Positions 9,546-17,356 of a stretch of DNA of 64,000 nucleotides are shown here, in pieces. How positions within the stretch are numbered: position 1 is the first letter of the stretch; the number at the start of each line of letters is the position of its first letter. The position numbers and the translations under genes are program-made. The notes under the pieces were generated by a model. It saw only the letters and a list, made by a program, of their open reading frames with translations, did no database searches and was not told the origin of the DNA. The DNA is from Roseivirga spongicola (GTDB lineage: Bacteria > Bacteroidota > Bacteroidia > Cytophagales > Cyclobacteriaceae). The stretch covers positions 558,001-622,000 of the forward strand of contig NZ_LRPC01000001.1 in NCBI RefSeq assembly GCF_001592965.1, read 5' to 3'.

Positions 9546-9890
9546 ATGCAAACGTTTGGCAAAAGAGGAGAAGCCATGGCCGAAATAGAGATGAGGCAAA
9601 GAGGCTATAAAATTCTAGCAAGGAATTACCGACACGGCAAATCAGAGATAGACCTGATTATGCAAGGTGAAGGGCTTATGATTTTTGTAGAAGTAAAAAC
9701 AAGAAGCTCTAACAGTTTTGGCTTTCCAGAAGATTTCGTTTCTAAAAATCAGCAAGAAGCCATAATAAGAGCGGCTAACTACTATGTGGAGGAACAGGGC
9801 TGGAAAGGAGATATTCGGTTTGATATTGTGGCTATTATTGTAAAACAAACCACTATGCAAATAGAACACCTGAAAGATGCCTTCTACTGA
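9546..9890 (+). CDS. UPF0102 (YraN) family nuclease-like protein
   Basis: A 114-residue protein with the restriction-endonuclease-like fold signature of the YraN family: GKRGEAMAE at the start, then EIDLIMQGEGLMIFVEVKTR, where the Asp and the ExK pair correspond to the usual PD-(D/E)xK metal site. The cellular role is not established; homologues are commonly near DNA repair or rRNA genes. It is a single gene divergent from pgi, and its last 7 bases overlap the end of the convergent lipoprotein gene. The motif is complete, so it may be an active nuclease. Confidence 0.85.
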   Translation: MQTFGKRGEAMAEIEMRQRGYKILARNYRHGKSEIDLIMQGEGLMIFVEVKTRSSNSFGFPEDFVSKNQQEAIIRAANYYVEEQGWKGDIRFDIVAIIVKQTTMQIEHLKDAFY

Positions 9891-10720
9891 CCTGTTTTGG
9901 AGGAATTATAAATGGTTTGAGAGTTTTTATTCCACTCTCTAACTATGTAAGGTTCAAAGTCCCAATCGTAAAAAACTTTAGGGTACTGCAACCAACGCTT
10001 TTGAACCACTACTCCTGGTACATCGTGGTATTCAATCCAAACGCCTACTTTTTTATCGAATACGTATTCTCCAGTTACTGCAACATTGCCACTTTCATAA
10101 AATCTGTAGTAGGTTCCTTCCTTCTTTCCATACTGAAAAGGAATCACTTCCTTCATTTTGGTTTTCTGGTCTTCATCATAATAAGTAATCTGTGAATCTG
10201 TGAACCAACCCTTGGTATAATGCTCCTTCTCGTATAGGGTAGAATCCATTCGCTGATACAGCCAAGTACCGTGTTTGGTTCCGTAATAGAAGTCTCCTTT
10301 TTCAATAACTACATCGTTAACTATGCGCTCGTAAGGCCCATGCAAAACTCTATCTAGCATCTGTCCTTTCCCTTCGGCAGAACGAATGGTGTTATTCTTA
10401 GCATCGTGATAAAACACTTTTCTTACGTAAGGTGCTGCCGCTACCGGTTCTGGCAATACGTAGAACAAACGGAAATCTTCTGTATCTCTTTCAGAGAAAG
10501 AAGTAAAGGCCTTTTTAGTCTTCTCTCCATAAAAGACATTGCGTTTTACTCTTTCCTCAGCATCGGGAATGGTATCGGCTTCTTGAGGTTTTTCATCTTC
10601 TAACGTAATATCCGGCTTGGTCGGATCTTTCTCCTTTTCAACTGGAGCAAAAATCTGATCTACCCCGCCACAGGAGGTGAGCAAAACAATTAAACCAAAA
10701 AGCAAAACCCTTTTTTGCAT
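9884..10720 (-). CDS. Lipoprotein with MORN/YwqK-like repeats
   Basis: A 278-residue predicted lipoprotein: hydrophobic signal, then the lipobox LLTSC at about residues 13-17. After an acidic linker the protein contains repeats such as KHGTWLYQRMD, GKKEGTYYRFYESGNVAVTG and KKVGVWIEY, the pattern of MORN-like repeats found in YwqK-type proteins, which databases sometimes label as antitoxin; I see no partner toxin. It is probably anchored in the outer membrane facing the periplasm or surface. It converges on yraN with a 7-bp overlap. The function is unknown, and family repeats suggest protein or membrane binding. Confidence 0.72.
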   Translation of the reverse strand: MQKRVLLFGLIVLLTSCGGVDQIFAPVEKEKDPTKPDITLEDEKPQEADTIPDAEERVKRNVFYGEKTKKAFTSFSERDTEDFRLFYVLPEPVAAAPYVRKVFYHDAKNNTIRSAEGKGQMLDRVLHGPYERIVNDVVIEKGDFYYGTKHGTWLYQRMDSTLYEKEHYTKGWFTDSQITYYDEDQKTKMKEVIPFQYGKKEGTYYRFYESGNVAVTGEYVFDKKVGVWIEYHDVPGVVVQKRWLQYPKVFYDWDFEPYIVREWNKNSQTIYNSSKTGQ

Positions 10721-10781
10721 GTCGTGAAGATAACGAATACTGTTGAAGTGTATTTTGAAAGAGTTGTAATTAGAAGAAATG

Positions 10782-10807
10782 AAAAAGCCTTGCGAGAAGC
10801 AAGGCTT
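10782..10807 (-). terminator. Rho-independent terminator after tRNA-Ala
   Basis: On the minus strand AAGCCTTGC (10799-10807 complement) pairs with GCAAGGCTT (10785-10793 complement) around a five-base loop, followed by a T-run (complement of 10782-10786). The stem is nine perfect pairs, only 9 bp past the mature 3' end of the tRNA. Confidence 0.8.
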
Positions 10808-10815
10808 AATTTCTG

Positions 10816-10889
10816 TGGAGGATACCGGATTCGAACCGGTGACCTCTACACTGCCAGTGTAGCGCTCTAGCCAGCTGAGCTAAACCCCC
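10816..10889 (-). tRNA. tRNA-Ala (anticodon GGC)
   Basis: The minus-strand cloverleaf is readable. The acceptor arm begins GGGGGTT and ends ATCCTCC with discriminator A. The D arm follows, then an anticodon stem CTACA/TGTAG with loop CTGGCAG, and a T arm ACCGG-TTCGAAT-CCGGT. The loop places GGC at 34-36, reading GCC and GCU. The G3:U70 wobble pair, the main alanine identity signal, is present. One acceptor pair (6:67) is a T-T mismatch. The 3' CCA is not encoded, so it must be added. A strong promoter and a terminator flank it, so it is a single-gene unit. The 5' leader carries a partial copy of the tRNA itself. Confidence 0.95.
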
Positions 10890-10894
10890 TTTTT

Positions 10895-10934
10895 GCTCTA
10901 GCCTCTCGATAATTATCGGGAGAGCTAAACCCCC
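10895..10934 (-). repeat. Partial duplicate of the tRNA-Ala 5' half in the pre-tRNA leader
   Basis: Reading on minus, GGGGGTTTAGCTC (10922-10934) and GGCTAGAGC (10895-10903) are exact copies of the tRNA 5' acceptor/D-arm sequences at 10877-10889 and 10864-10872. In the mature tRNA they are separated by four bases; in the leader copy they are separated by an 18-base insert with the palindrome CGATAATTATCG. The copy ends five bases before the mature tRNA start. It is probably a decayed tandem duplicate, but its place inside the predicted transcript means it could affect folding or RNase P processing. Confidence 0.75.
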
Positions 10935-10944
10935 AAAAGGTGCG

Positions 10945-10975
10945 CAAATATAGACTTGTCTTTAATTAAATCAAA
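10945..10975 (-). promoter_or_regulatory. Bacteroidetes-type primary promoter of tRNA-Ala
   Basis: On minus the sequence is TTTG (complement of 10972-10975), a spacer of exactly 19 bases, then TATATTTG (complement of 10945-10952). This is a full match to the TTTG/TAnnTTTG consensus of the Bacteroidetes housekeeping sigma factor. Transcription should start near 10938, giving a leader of about 50 nt before the mature tRNA. The -33 element overlaps the last codons of the NlpC/P60 gene. Confidence 0.8.
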
Positions 10976-11444
10976 ACACCCTACGTGCTCTTCTAAATCT
11001 TTCTTTATAATAGCTGGAGTAGAGGTTGCTTTCTGTTACTCCAAGTGAGGTGGAGGCATGGATAAATCGGACATCATTTCTACCTCTAATGGCCGTTACA
11101 ATACCTGCATGATTAATCTGCCTTTTCTTTTTGCCTGTTGCAAAAAACACCATATCACCGACTTTAAGATCTTTGATATTAACTCGCTTCCCTTTCTTAG
11201 CTTGCTCAGCTGAAGTTCTAGGCAGTGTAAGTCTTACACTTTGAAAGGAATGAAAAAGCAGTGCTGAACAGTCCATTCCTACTCGTGTAGTGCCTCCATA
11301 TTTATAGGGTGTACCAGTGTATGATCTGGCTGTCTGAACTACCAAGTCTACTTTCTTAGCACGAGACATATGCCCTCCACAGCCAGAAATCAAAATGAGG
11401 AGAAAGATCAGCGCAGAATTTCTGAGCAGTGTTCTATTTTTCAT
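10971..11444 (-). CDS. NlpC/P60 (C40) family lipoprotein, putative cell-wall endopeptidase
   Basis: The frame opens at 11468; the ATG at 11444 is preferred because a proper lipoprotein signal starts there (MKNRTLLRNSALIFLLILIS, then Gly-Cys). The mature 130-odd residues are an NlpC/P60 domain: TPYKYGGTTRVGMDCSALL holds the catalytic Cys, NHAGIVTAI the catalytic His, and FIHAST the third polar residue. The family cleaves gamma-D-Glu-diamino acid bonds in peptidoglycan stem peptides. The protein is probably lipid-anchored in the periplasm. It is divergent from the CAP-domain gene, with under 100 bp between starts. Confidence 0.87.
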   Translation of the reverse strand: MKNRTLLRNSALIFLLILISGCGGHMSRAKKVDLVVQTARSYTGTPYKYGGTTRVGMDCSALLFHSFQSVRLTLPRTSAEQAKKGKRVNIKDLKVGDMVFFATGKKKRQINHAGIVTAIRGRNDVRFIHASTSLGVTESNLYSSYYKERFRRARRVF

Positions 11445-11539
11445 GAGTAGTTGGGTGTCGGTATTCAAATTTAAAATTTTTCATTTTATTTTTTCTTTTA
11501 CCAAGAGTGCTAATTGGTATTGACTATCTTTCTAAGCCT

Positions 11540-12214
11540 ATGAAAACCGTCATTTTATTCTTAGTTACAGTTTTATTCGCCTTGTCATCGGCACCTAATG
11601 TTTATGCCCAAAGAAAGTGGAAAGATGATTACTATTCAGAATTGAACGATCAGAATTTTCGGGATTTCAAGCTTTTCAAAAAACAGTTAGACACCGACAA
11701 AATTGACTACCCTCTGCTTAGTGCTGCGCTGTTCTTTGTTACCAACGAAGCGCGCTTAGAGCAAGGCTTAACAGCCTTAGAATACCATTCTGGCTTAGAA
11801 ACTATGGCATACAATCATTCTATAGCCATGGCCAAAGACAACTTCTTCGACCATAATAACCCAAAAGATAAAAAAAGAAAAACCCCCTCTCAACGGGCTA
11901 AACTAGCTGGAATATCTAATCCGAACATAGGTGAAAACATTCATGCCACAGGCGGAAGACAATTCGGCACGTATATTGAACTAGCAGATAGCATTGTGCA
12001 AAGTTGGATAGACTCTCCGCCACATAGAAAAACAATGTATTCGCAAGATGCACTTCAATTGGGTTGCGGAGTTTACTTTTACGACAAAAAGTGGCAAAAC
12101 TATAAAGATGTATATAAACAAGGAAGAGGCTTCTGGATTGCCACTCAGAACTTTCAAATGTTCACAAAAATAAAGACTACATCGTCAAAGGATAAAGGAC
12201 CTAAGAATGACTAA
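11540..12214 (+). CDS. Secreted CAP-domain (SCP/PR-1-like) protein
   Basis: The frame opens at 11507, but the ATG at 11540 begins a clean signal peptide (MKTVILFLVTVLFALSS, ending near VYAQ). The 224-residue product has a CAP domain with AYNHSIAMAKDNFFDH, GENIHATGG and SWIDSPPHRKTMY, which supply the conserved His/Glu cavity residues. Bacterial CAP proteins are exported and of poorly known function, with suggested roles in lipid binding or proteolysis. The last 8 bases overlap the next gene, which encodes the first of two secreted paralogues, so the three are probably one operon. Confidence 0.82.
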   Translation: MKTVILFLVTVLFALSSAPNVYAQRKWKDDYYSELNDQNFRDFKLFKKQLDTDKIDYPLLSAALFFVTNEARLEQGLTALEYHSGLETMAYNHSIAMAKDNFFDHNNPKDKKRKTPSQRAKLAGISNPNIGENIHATGGRQFGTYIELADSIVQSWIDSPPHRKTMYSQDALQLGCGVYFYDKKWQNYKDVYKQGRGFWIATQNFQMFTKIKTTSSKDKGPKND

Positions 12215-12818
12215 AAAAGTAATACTTGTCGCTTTACTTGCTGTTGGCTCATTTAGCTTACGGGCACAGCAATTATCTCCTACAGACAAGGCTGACCTCA
12301 ATAGCACCATAGCTCAATTCATGAAGCATACAGAAAGCATGAATTTTGAAGGGATTGTAGACATGACCTACCCGAAGGTTTTCGATTTAGTAACGAAACA
12401 ACAAATGCTCAGCCTGTTAAATGGCTTGAGCGGAATGGGGTTTGAGGTATCCTACGACTCTATTACTAATCAGGAGCCCATACTGGTGGCAAAAAATGAT
12501 TCGGTAAAATATGCTTTAGTGAATTATTACTCTGAGATGGTGATGAAGATCACTAAGGAAGAAATGAAAACGAAAGAGTCAATAGATATACTCAAGTTAT
12601 CGTTATTAAATACTGCAGGGGTAGAATCTATAGACTATGTGGAAGAAACCTCTTCCTTAATAGTTAAAGGGAACAAAAGGCTTTTGGCCATCAAAGATCA
12701 GGCTTATGACGATCAATGGTCGGCTATAGAGTTCGATGTAAACAATCCGGCTCTAAACGCCATGTTAGTTCCTACCCCAATTTTGACTGAAATTTCAGAG
12801 TTTATTAATAAAAACTAA
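12207..12818 (+). CDS. Secreted protein of unknown function, paralogue 1
   Basis: A 203-residue protein with signal peptide (MTKKVILVALLAVGSFSLRA, cleavage near AQQ). The body resembles the next gene product in layout: LSPTDKADLNSTIAQFMKH, then a conserved YPKVFDLVTKQQM block, a KYALVNYY strand, a VKGNKRLLAIKD segment and a C-terminal helix. No cysteines or catalytic motif are evident; the fold could be NTF2/SnoaL-like given size and pattern, but that is speculation. It overlaps the CAP gene by 8 bp. I do not recognise a named family. Confidence 0.7.
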   Translation: MTKKVILVALLAVGSFSLRAQQLSPTDKADLNSTIAQFMKHTESMNFEGIVDMTYPKVFDLVTKQQMLSLLNGLSGMGFEVSYDSITNQEPILVAKNDSVKYALVNYYSEMVMKITKEEMKTKESIDILKLSLLNTAGVESIDYVEETSSLIVKGNKRLLAIKDQAYDDQWSAIEFDVNNPALNAMLVPTPILTEISEFINKN

Positions 12819-12858
12819 TTCTGCCCACTTCAGATTATTACAAACTAAAAGAGACAAA

Positions 12859-13452
12859 ATGAAACAAGTTCTATTAATAGCTACCCTGGCGTTGATTACA
12901 CTATCGGCCAATGCACAAAGTCTAAGCTCAAAAGACAATGCAGCCATAGACGCCAAAGTTGATCAGTTTTTAAAACTGATGGAAAAAAAGGATTACACCA
13001 AAGTGTTGGATTTCATGTATCCTCCAATCTTTGAGCATACCTCAAAAAAGGATATGTTCCAAATATTTGAAATGCTGGAGCAATCGGGTATTGAACTGAA
13101 ATTCAAGAATACAGAGGTACTTAATAAGCAAGGACTAAAAACTATTAAAGACACTAAGTACGCGCTAATTAAGTATAGATTTGAGCTTGACTTACCACTC
13201 AATACTGATGAGTTGAGAGGCTACGCACCGCTTTTGGTACCAGTACTTCAAAGTAACTTTGGGAAGGAAAACGTTACTTACAATAAAAGCCAAAATCTAA
13301 TCAATGCTAAAGGAGAGAAATTCTTGATGGCCATCAACGATCCGAAATACTCAGATTGGTTATTCCTAATTTACGACTCTAGCATGAGAACTGCTATTGA
13401 GAAGACCATTCCGGCTGAAGTAAATAACCAAGCCGCGGCCTTGGCCAGATAA
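12859..13452 (+). CDS. Secreted protein of unknown function, paralogue 2
   Basis: A 197-residue exported protein, signal MKQVLLIATLALITLSANA. It aligns along its length with the preceding product: LSSKDNAAIDAKVDQFLKLM against LSPTDKADLNSTIAQFMKH, MYPPIFEHTSKKDM against TYPKVFDLVTKQQM, KYALIKYRFE against KYALVNYYSE, and AKGEKFLMAIND against VKGNKRLLAIKD. The pair arose by tandem duplication and has diverged strongly. It follows 40 bp downstream and is followed by a palindromic repeat element that may end the transcript. Confidence 0.7.
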   Translation: MKQVLLIATLALITLSANAQSLSSKDNAAIDAKVDQFLKLMEKKDYTKVLDFMYPPIFEHTSKKDMFQIFEMLEQSGIELKFKNTEVLNKQGLKTIKDTKYALIKYRFELDLPLNTDELRGYAPLLVPVLQSNFGKENVTYNKSQNLINAKGEKFLMAINDPKYSDWLFLIYDSSMRTAIEKTIPAEVNNQAAALAR

Positions 13453-13476
13453 AACTGTAGAAAATAAGCTCAATAC

Positions 13477-13587
13477 AATAAGGCTGTCTCAAAAGCCGAC
13501 AGTCATTCCAGACTCTTCCGATAAATCGGAAATGAAGTTATTCGAGCTGGGAATGACACAGATAATGGCTTCAGAGACAGCCTTATT
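13477..13587. repeat. MITE-like palindromic element, copy 1
   Basis: A 111-bp element with perfect 14-bp terminal inverted repeats (AATAAGGCTGTCTC at 13477-13490, GAGACAGCCTTATT at 13574-13587). Inside are inner inverted words GTCATTCC and GGGAATGAC and a central TTCCGAT/ATCGGAA hairpin (13516-13531). It lies between the convergent ends of the secreted paralogue and lysC and could also act as a two-way terminator. A related, degraded copy lies near 50.9-51.0 kb. There is no coding capacity. Confidence 0.75.
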
Positions 13588-13596
13588 TTCACGCAT

Positions 13597-14916
13597 TTAA
13601 AGCCCAAACATATGCTCATTTAGCTTTTTAAGTGCATTCTCCTTATTGGAGCTATCTGTTAAAAGCGAAATGTTATGTCTACTACCTCCGTATGAAATCA
13701 TGCGAATTGGAGTTTCTTCAAGCGCATCGAAAATTTTGGTTACAATACCCTTCTGTTCTGCCACAAAGTTACCCACTACACAAATGATAGTCTGAGCTTT
13801 ATCAATTTCTACCTGCCCGAATTGACTCAGCTCTTTCACAATTTTGTCCAAGTGCTCATCTTCATCGATAGTTACAGAAACAGCCACCTCAGAAGTGGTA
13901 ATCATATCGATTGGCGTTTTATACTTCTCAAAGATTTCGAATATTTTTCTCAAGAAACCATAGGCTAGAAGCATTCTGGTAGATTTTATCTTGATGGCAG
14001 TGATTCCATCTTTCGCGGCTATGGCTTTAACGTCTGCCGAAATGGTACCCTTACTTATTACCGTTCCTTTAGCTTCTGGCTGCATAGTATTCAGCAGTTT
14101 TACTGGGATACCATACTTCTGGGCGGGCCAAATAGAGGCCGGATGTAAGATTTTTGCACCAAAATAAGCGAGCTCGGCAGCCTCATCGAATGAAAGCTCT
14201 GCAATCGGATATGTCTTATCTACCACACGAGGGTCGTTATTGTGCATACCGTCTATGTCGGTCCAAATTTGCACATCGGTAGCCTTAATGGCAGCCCCAA
14301 TCAAAGAAGCCGTGTAATCGCTACCACCTCTTTGCAAGTTGTCAATTTCACCCTTATGGTTCTTACAGATGTATCCTTGGGTAATGAACAAACCTTGGTT
14401 TCTGTTCTTCTCAAGAATAGCAGAAAGCTTTGCGCTAATAAAGTCTAAGTCTGGCTCATGGTCTTCATTGGTCTTCATAAACTCAAGCGCAGGAAGCAAT
14501 TGAGCAGGAATACTTCTTTCTTGAAGGAGCAGAGTGAATAGCTTGGTAGACATTAGCTCTCCTTGAGCCAAAATATCTCTACTGAGGGCCTCATTAAAGG
14601 ATATTTTGAGTGTGATTTTTAGAAACTCAAAATGCTCGGTGATTACCTCTGTAGCTTCATTTTTCTTCTCTTGTGTAGAAAAGAGGCTATCTATAAAATC
14701 ATTGTAATGAGATCGGAGTGCATTTATCTTTTCAAGTGCTTCTTCCTTTTTGTCGGCCGCTAAAGACTCACCAATGCTCACTAGGCTATTGGTGGTACCA
14801 GAGAGGGCTGAGAGTACCACTATTTTAGATTGATCGTCTCTTGTAATGAGATCGGCAACGGAGTGCATGCGCTCAGGCCTGCCTACAGAAGTTCCTCCGA
14901 ATTTGTATACCTGCAT
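13597..14916 (-). CDS. lysC: Aspartate kinase
   Basis: Phosphorylates aspartate in the first step of Lys, Thr and Met synthesis. The N-terminal MQVYKFGGTSVG, the FITQGYICKN and RGGSDYTASLIGAAI segments and the IWTDIDGMHNNDPR motif define the amino-acid kinase domain. The last 140 or so residues form two ACT regulatory domains (FEKYKTPIDMITTSEVAVS, RMISYGGSRHNI), so end-product feedback is likely. At 439 residues it is the monofunctional form, without a homoserine dehydrogenase domain. It starts 11 bp after ribH on the same strand, probably co-transcribed. Confidence 0.93.
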   Translation of the reverse strand: MQVYKFGGTSVGRPERMHSVADLITRDDQSKIVVLSALSGTTNSLVSIGESLAADKKEEALEKINALRSHYNDFIDSLFSTQEKKNEATEVITEHFEFLKITLKISFNEALSRDILAQGELMSTKLFTLLLQERSIPAQLLPALEFMKTNEDHEPDLDFISAKLSAILEKNRNQGLFITQGYICKNHKGEIDNLQRGGSDYTASLIGAAIKATDVQIWTDIDGMHNNDPRVVDKTYPIAELSFDEAAELAYFGAKILHPASIWPAQKYGIPVKLLNTMQPEAKGTVISKGTISADVKAIAAKDGITAIKIKSTRMLLAYGFLRKIFEIFEKYKTPIDMITTSEVAVSVTIDEDEHLDKIVKELSQFGQVEIDKAQTIICVVGNFVAEQKGIVTKIFDALEETPIRMISYGGSRHNISLLTDSSNKENALKKLNEHMFGL

Positions 14917-14927
14917 TGTTTACGGAA

Positions 14928-15404
14928 TTAGAACCCTAACATTTTAATGGCTGTAATGGCTGCTTCATCACCTTTGTTGCCATGCTTTCCTCCAGCGCGA
15001 TCGAGCGCTTGCTTTTGGGTGTTTGGGGTAAGTACACCAAAGATTACCGGCTTATTGAATTTTAGACCAACATTGGTGATGCCGTGCGCAACTGCATCGC
15101 AGATAAAATCGAAGTGCTTGGTTTCGCCTTGTACTACACATCCAATGCAGATTACTGCATCAATATCGTCTTGTGCTGCCATCCATTGAGCTCCTAAAGT
15201 CAATTCAAAACTGCCTGGCACACTCTTTCTAATAATGTTTTCTTTCTGTGCACCATGCTGAATTAAGGTACTATATGCACCATGATATAATGCTTCTGTT
15301 ACCTCTTCGTTCCACTCAGAAACTACAACAGCAAATTTTCTTTCGCTGATGGGTGTAATATTCTTATCGCTGTACTCGCTTAAGTTTTTGTTGCTACTGG
15401 CCAT
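14928..15404 (-). CDS. ribH: 6,7-dimethyl-8-ribityllumazine synthase
   Basis: Penultimate enzyme of riboflavin synthesis, joining the ribityl-amino-pyrimidine with dihydroxybutanone phosphate. The 158-residue length is standard. Signature regions are VVSEWNEEVTEALYHGA, the substrate loop VPGSFELTLGAQW, and GETKHFDFICDAVAHGI with the catalytic His. It lies between the TPR membrane protein gene, from which it is separated by a terminator, and lysC. No FMN riboswitch is visible in the 66-bp gap upstream. Confidence 0.95.
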   Translation of the reverse strand: MASSNKNLSEYSDKNITPISERKFAVVVSEWNEEVTEALYHGAYSTLIQHGAQKENIIRKSVPGSFELTLGAQWMAAQDDIDAVICIGCVVQGETKHFDFICDAVAHGITNVGLKFNKPVIFGVLTPNTQKQALDRAGGKHGNKGDEAAITAIKMLGF

Positions 15405-15418
15405 AATATTTTGTGTAT

Positions 15419-15447
15419 AAAAAAAGGTAAGACTATCGCCTTACCTT
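15419..15447 (-). terminator. Rho-independent terminator after the TPR membrane protein gene
   Basis: On minus, AAGGTAAG and CTTACCTT pair perfectly over 8 bp (positions 15440-15447 and 15424-15431) around an eight-base loop, followed by a run of T (complement of 15419-15425). It separates the TPR gene from ribH. Confidence 0.8.
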
Positions 15448-15470
15448 CTTCGTTAATGTTGTTTATAAAA

Positions 15471-16163
15471 TTAACGTCCGGCAAGGACTTCTAATCTTGC
15501 TTTTTGTTTTCGCGCCTCGTTCACCTGAGTAGATTTAGCGTAATCGTTGATTATCTTATCTAATGATTCAATAGCTGAAGAAAGGTCAGAACCTTTCTCG
15601 TAAGCCAAAGATGCTTTCAATAAGTAACCAGGAGAGAAATATTGATCATCTACAGTATTGGCAGCCTTCTCGTAATTATCTGCAGCATCAGAGAAGTTAC
15701 CTAGCTCCAAATATGCATCGCCAATAAGGCTGTAAGCTCTACCCTGAACCAAAATTTCTGAAGTTGAGAAATCTTCTAGGTAATCAATGGCTTGCTCATA
15801 CTGTCTTTGCTTTAAGTAAGAAGCACCAGCATAGAAGCTAGCTAAGTTAGCTACTTCAGTTCCGCCATAAATATCGATAATGTCAATAAAACCAAGGTTT
15901 CTACCATCGCCCATCAATGCAAATTCAAGACTATCATTCTCATAATAATACTGAGCCTGAAAAATCTCGTTCTGAGCATCTATGTTTCTTTGGTCTTTTC
16001 TGTAGTCTAAAAAGAACAGTCCACTAGCAACAACAAGCACAATAAGGCCTACAATTGCACCAATAAAACCGATTGGTCCAACTTCGTTCTTGAACTTTTC
16101 AATCGCGCTGCTGTCTTTGCTGTTTCTTTCTTCTGAAGAATTATTCTCCGCCATCTCTCTCAA
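15471..16163 (-). CDS. Membrane-anchored TPR protein (YfgM-like)
   Basis: A 230-residue protein with an acidic polar N-terminus, one transmembrane helix (about residues 30-52, GFIGAIVGLIVLVVASGLFF) and a C-terminal set of tetratricopeptide repeats (YAGASYLKQRQYEQAIDYL, YSLIGDAYLELGNFSDAADN, YLLKASLAYEKGSDLSSAIE). The layout resembles YfgM-type proteins that assist periplasmic folding, but that is inference from architecture. An in-frame ATG nine bases inside (16154) is an equally good start. It is 50 bp downstream of pdhA and followed by a terminator. Confidence 0.82.
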   Translation of the reverse strand: MREMAENNSSEERNSKDSSAIEKFKNEVGPIGFIGAIVGLIVLVVASGLFFLDYRKDQRNIDAQNEIFQAQYYYENDSLEFALMGDGRNLGFIDIIDIYGGTEVANLASFYAGASYLKQRQYEQAIDYLEDFSTSEILVQGRAYSLIGDAYLELGNFSDAADNYEKAANTVDDQYFSPGYLLKASLAYEKGSDLSSAIESLDKIINDYAKSTQVNEARKQKARLEVLAGR

Positions 16164-16213
16164 AAATTAGGTCGCAAATATAAAGAAATTGTTGTAAAAC
16201 AAAGGGTTAAAAC

Positions 16214-17245
16214 CTATTCAGTGATAAATGGATAGTCTTCCTGAACATAAACGTCTTTGTAAGCTTCAGAAGCATCAGGGTAAGGAGACTCTTCTGCGAA
16301 CTTCACGCACTCCATTACTTCGTCCTTAATTTTCTTATCTGTAGCTTTCAATTCCTCTTCAGTAGCCCACTTATTTTCTAAAATCTTAGACTTCACGTAT
16401 TCAATAGGGTCTCTATCTTTATAGTCTTGAAGCTCTTCTTTAGTTCTATACTTTGCAGGATCGGACATTGAGTGTCCTTTATATCTGTAAGTTCTGAACT
16501 CCAACAAAGTAGGGCCATCACCTCTTCTTGCTCTGTCTGCTGCCTCTTCTACTGCAACGTGAACGTTTTCAGGATTCATGGCATCTACAGGAGCAGAAGG
16601 CATATCGTAAGACTCACCTAAGGTATGCAGCTCCGTTACGTTTGAAGTTCTCTGAACTGAAGTACCCATGGCGTAACCATTGTTCTCAATAACAAAGATT
16701 ACTGGTAGTTTCCACAACATAGCCATGTTAAGTGCTTCGTGGAAGGCACCTTGACGAACAGCACCGTCTCCCATCATACAGATACACAGGTTGTCGGTTT
16801 TGTTATACTTCTCAGCGAAGGCAATTCCAGCACCTAATGGCACCTGGCCACCAACAATTCCATGACCTCCAAAGAAACCCTTCTCTCTGTCGAACATGTG
16901 CATTGAGCCACCTTTACCCTTAGAGATACCAGTGGCTTTGGCCATTAATTCAGCCATTACAGCCTTAGGATCAGAACCCAACGCCAATGGTTGACCGTGG
17001 TCTCTATAAGCGGTTATCCATTTATCACCTTCTTTCAAAGCGGTAACAGAACCACTTGAACAAGCTTCCTGACCAATATATAAGTGACAGAAACCTCTGA
17101 TTTTCTGTTGACCATAAAGCTGACCAGCCTTCTCCTCAAACCTTCTTTGCAAAAGCATGTTCTCGTACCAGAACATATAGGTTTCTTTTGAAAACTTAGA
17201 TTCTTTCTTAGCCTTAGCTTTTGTGCTTCCTTTTGCTGCTGCCAT
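16214..17245 (-). CDS. pdhA: Pyruvate dehydrogenase E1 component, alpha subunit
   Basis: Thiamine-diphosphate-dependent decarboxylase subunit of the pyruvate dehydrogenase complex. The ThDP motif runs from MGDGAVRQGAFHEALNMA to FVIENNGYAMGT, the expected GDG...NN spacing, and the loop YRYKGHSMSDPAKYR is typical of E1 alpha. The first 20 residues are Lys/Ala rich. The beta subunit is not adjacent, so it is encoded elsewhere or fused to another component. It is divergent from recF, with 111 bp between starts. The cytosolic complex needs lipoylation, supplied by lipB. Confidence 0.94.
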   Translation of the reverse strand: MAAAKGSTKAKAKKESKFSKETYMFWYENMLLQRRFEEKAGQLYGQQKIRGFCHLYIGQEACSSGSVTALKEGDKWITAYRDHGQPLALGSDPKAVMAELMAKATGISKGKGGSMHMFDREKGFFGGHGIVGGQVPLGAGIAFAEKYNKTDNLCICMMGDGAVRQGAFHEALNMAMLWKLPVIFVIENNGYAMGTSVQRTSNVTELHTLGESYDMPSAPVDAMNPENVHVAVEEAADRARRGDGPTLLEFRTYRYKGHSMSDPAKYRTKEELQDYKDRDPIEYVKSKILENKWATEEELKATDKKIKDEVMECVKFAEESPYPDASEAYKDVYVQEDYPFITE

Positions 17246-17356
17246 GTACTATTCTTTAAAAGGTAAAAACCTTTAATTTTCAATTGTTTAAATGGGACTG
17301 CGAAAATAAGACAAAAACGTTCAACTTTGAAATTAACTTCCGCTTTACGGTAGAAA

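Noticed and set aside
9884-10720. Antitoxin label for the MORN-like lipoprotein
   Set aside because: The YwqK-type label exists in databases, but the protein is a lipoprotein with no toxin gene beside it.
15405-15470. FMN riboswitch before ribH
   Set aside because: The gap is only 66 bp and is filled by the terminator of the preceding gene.
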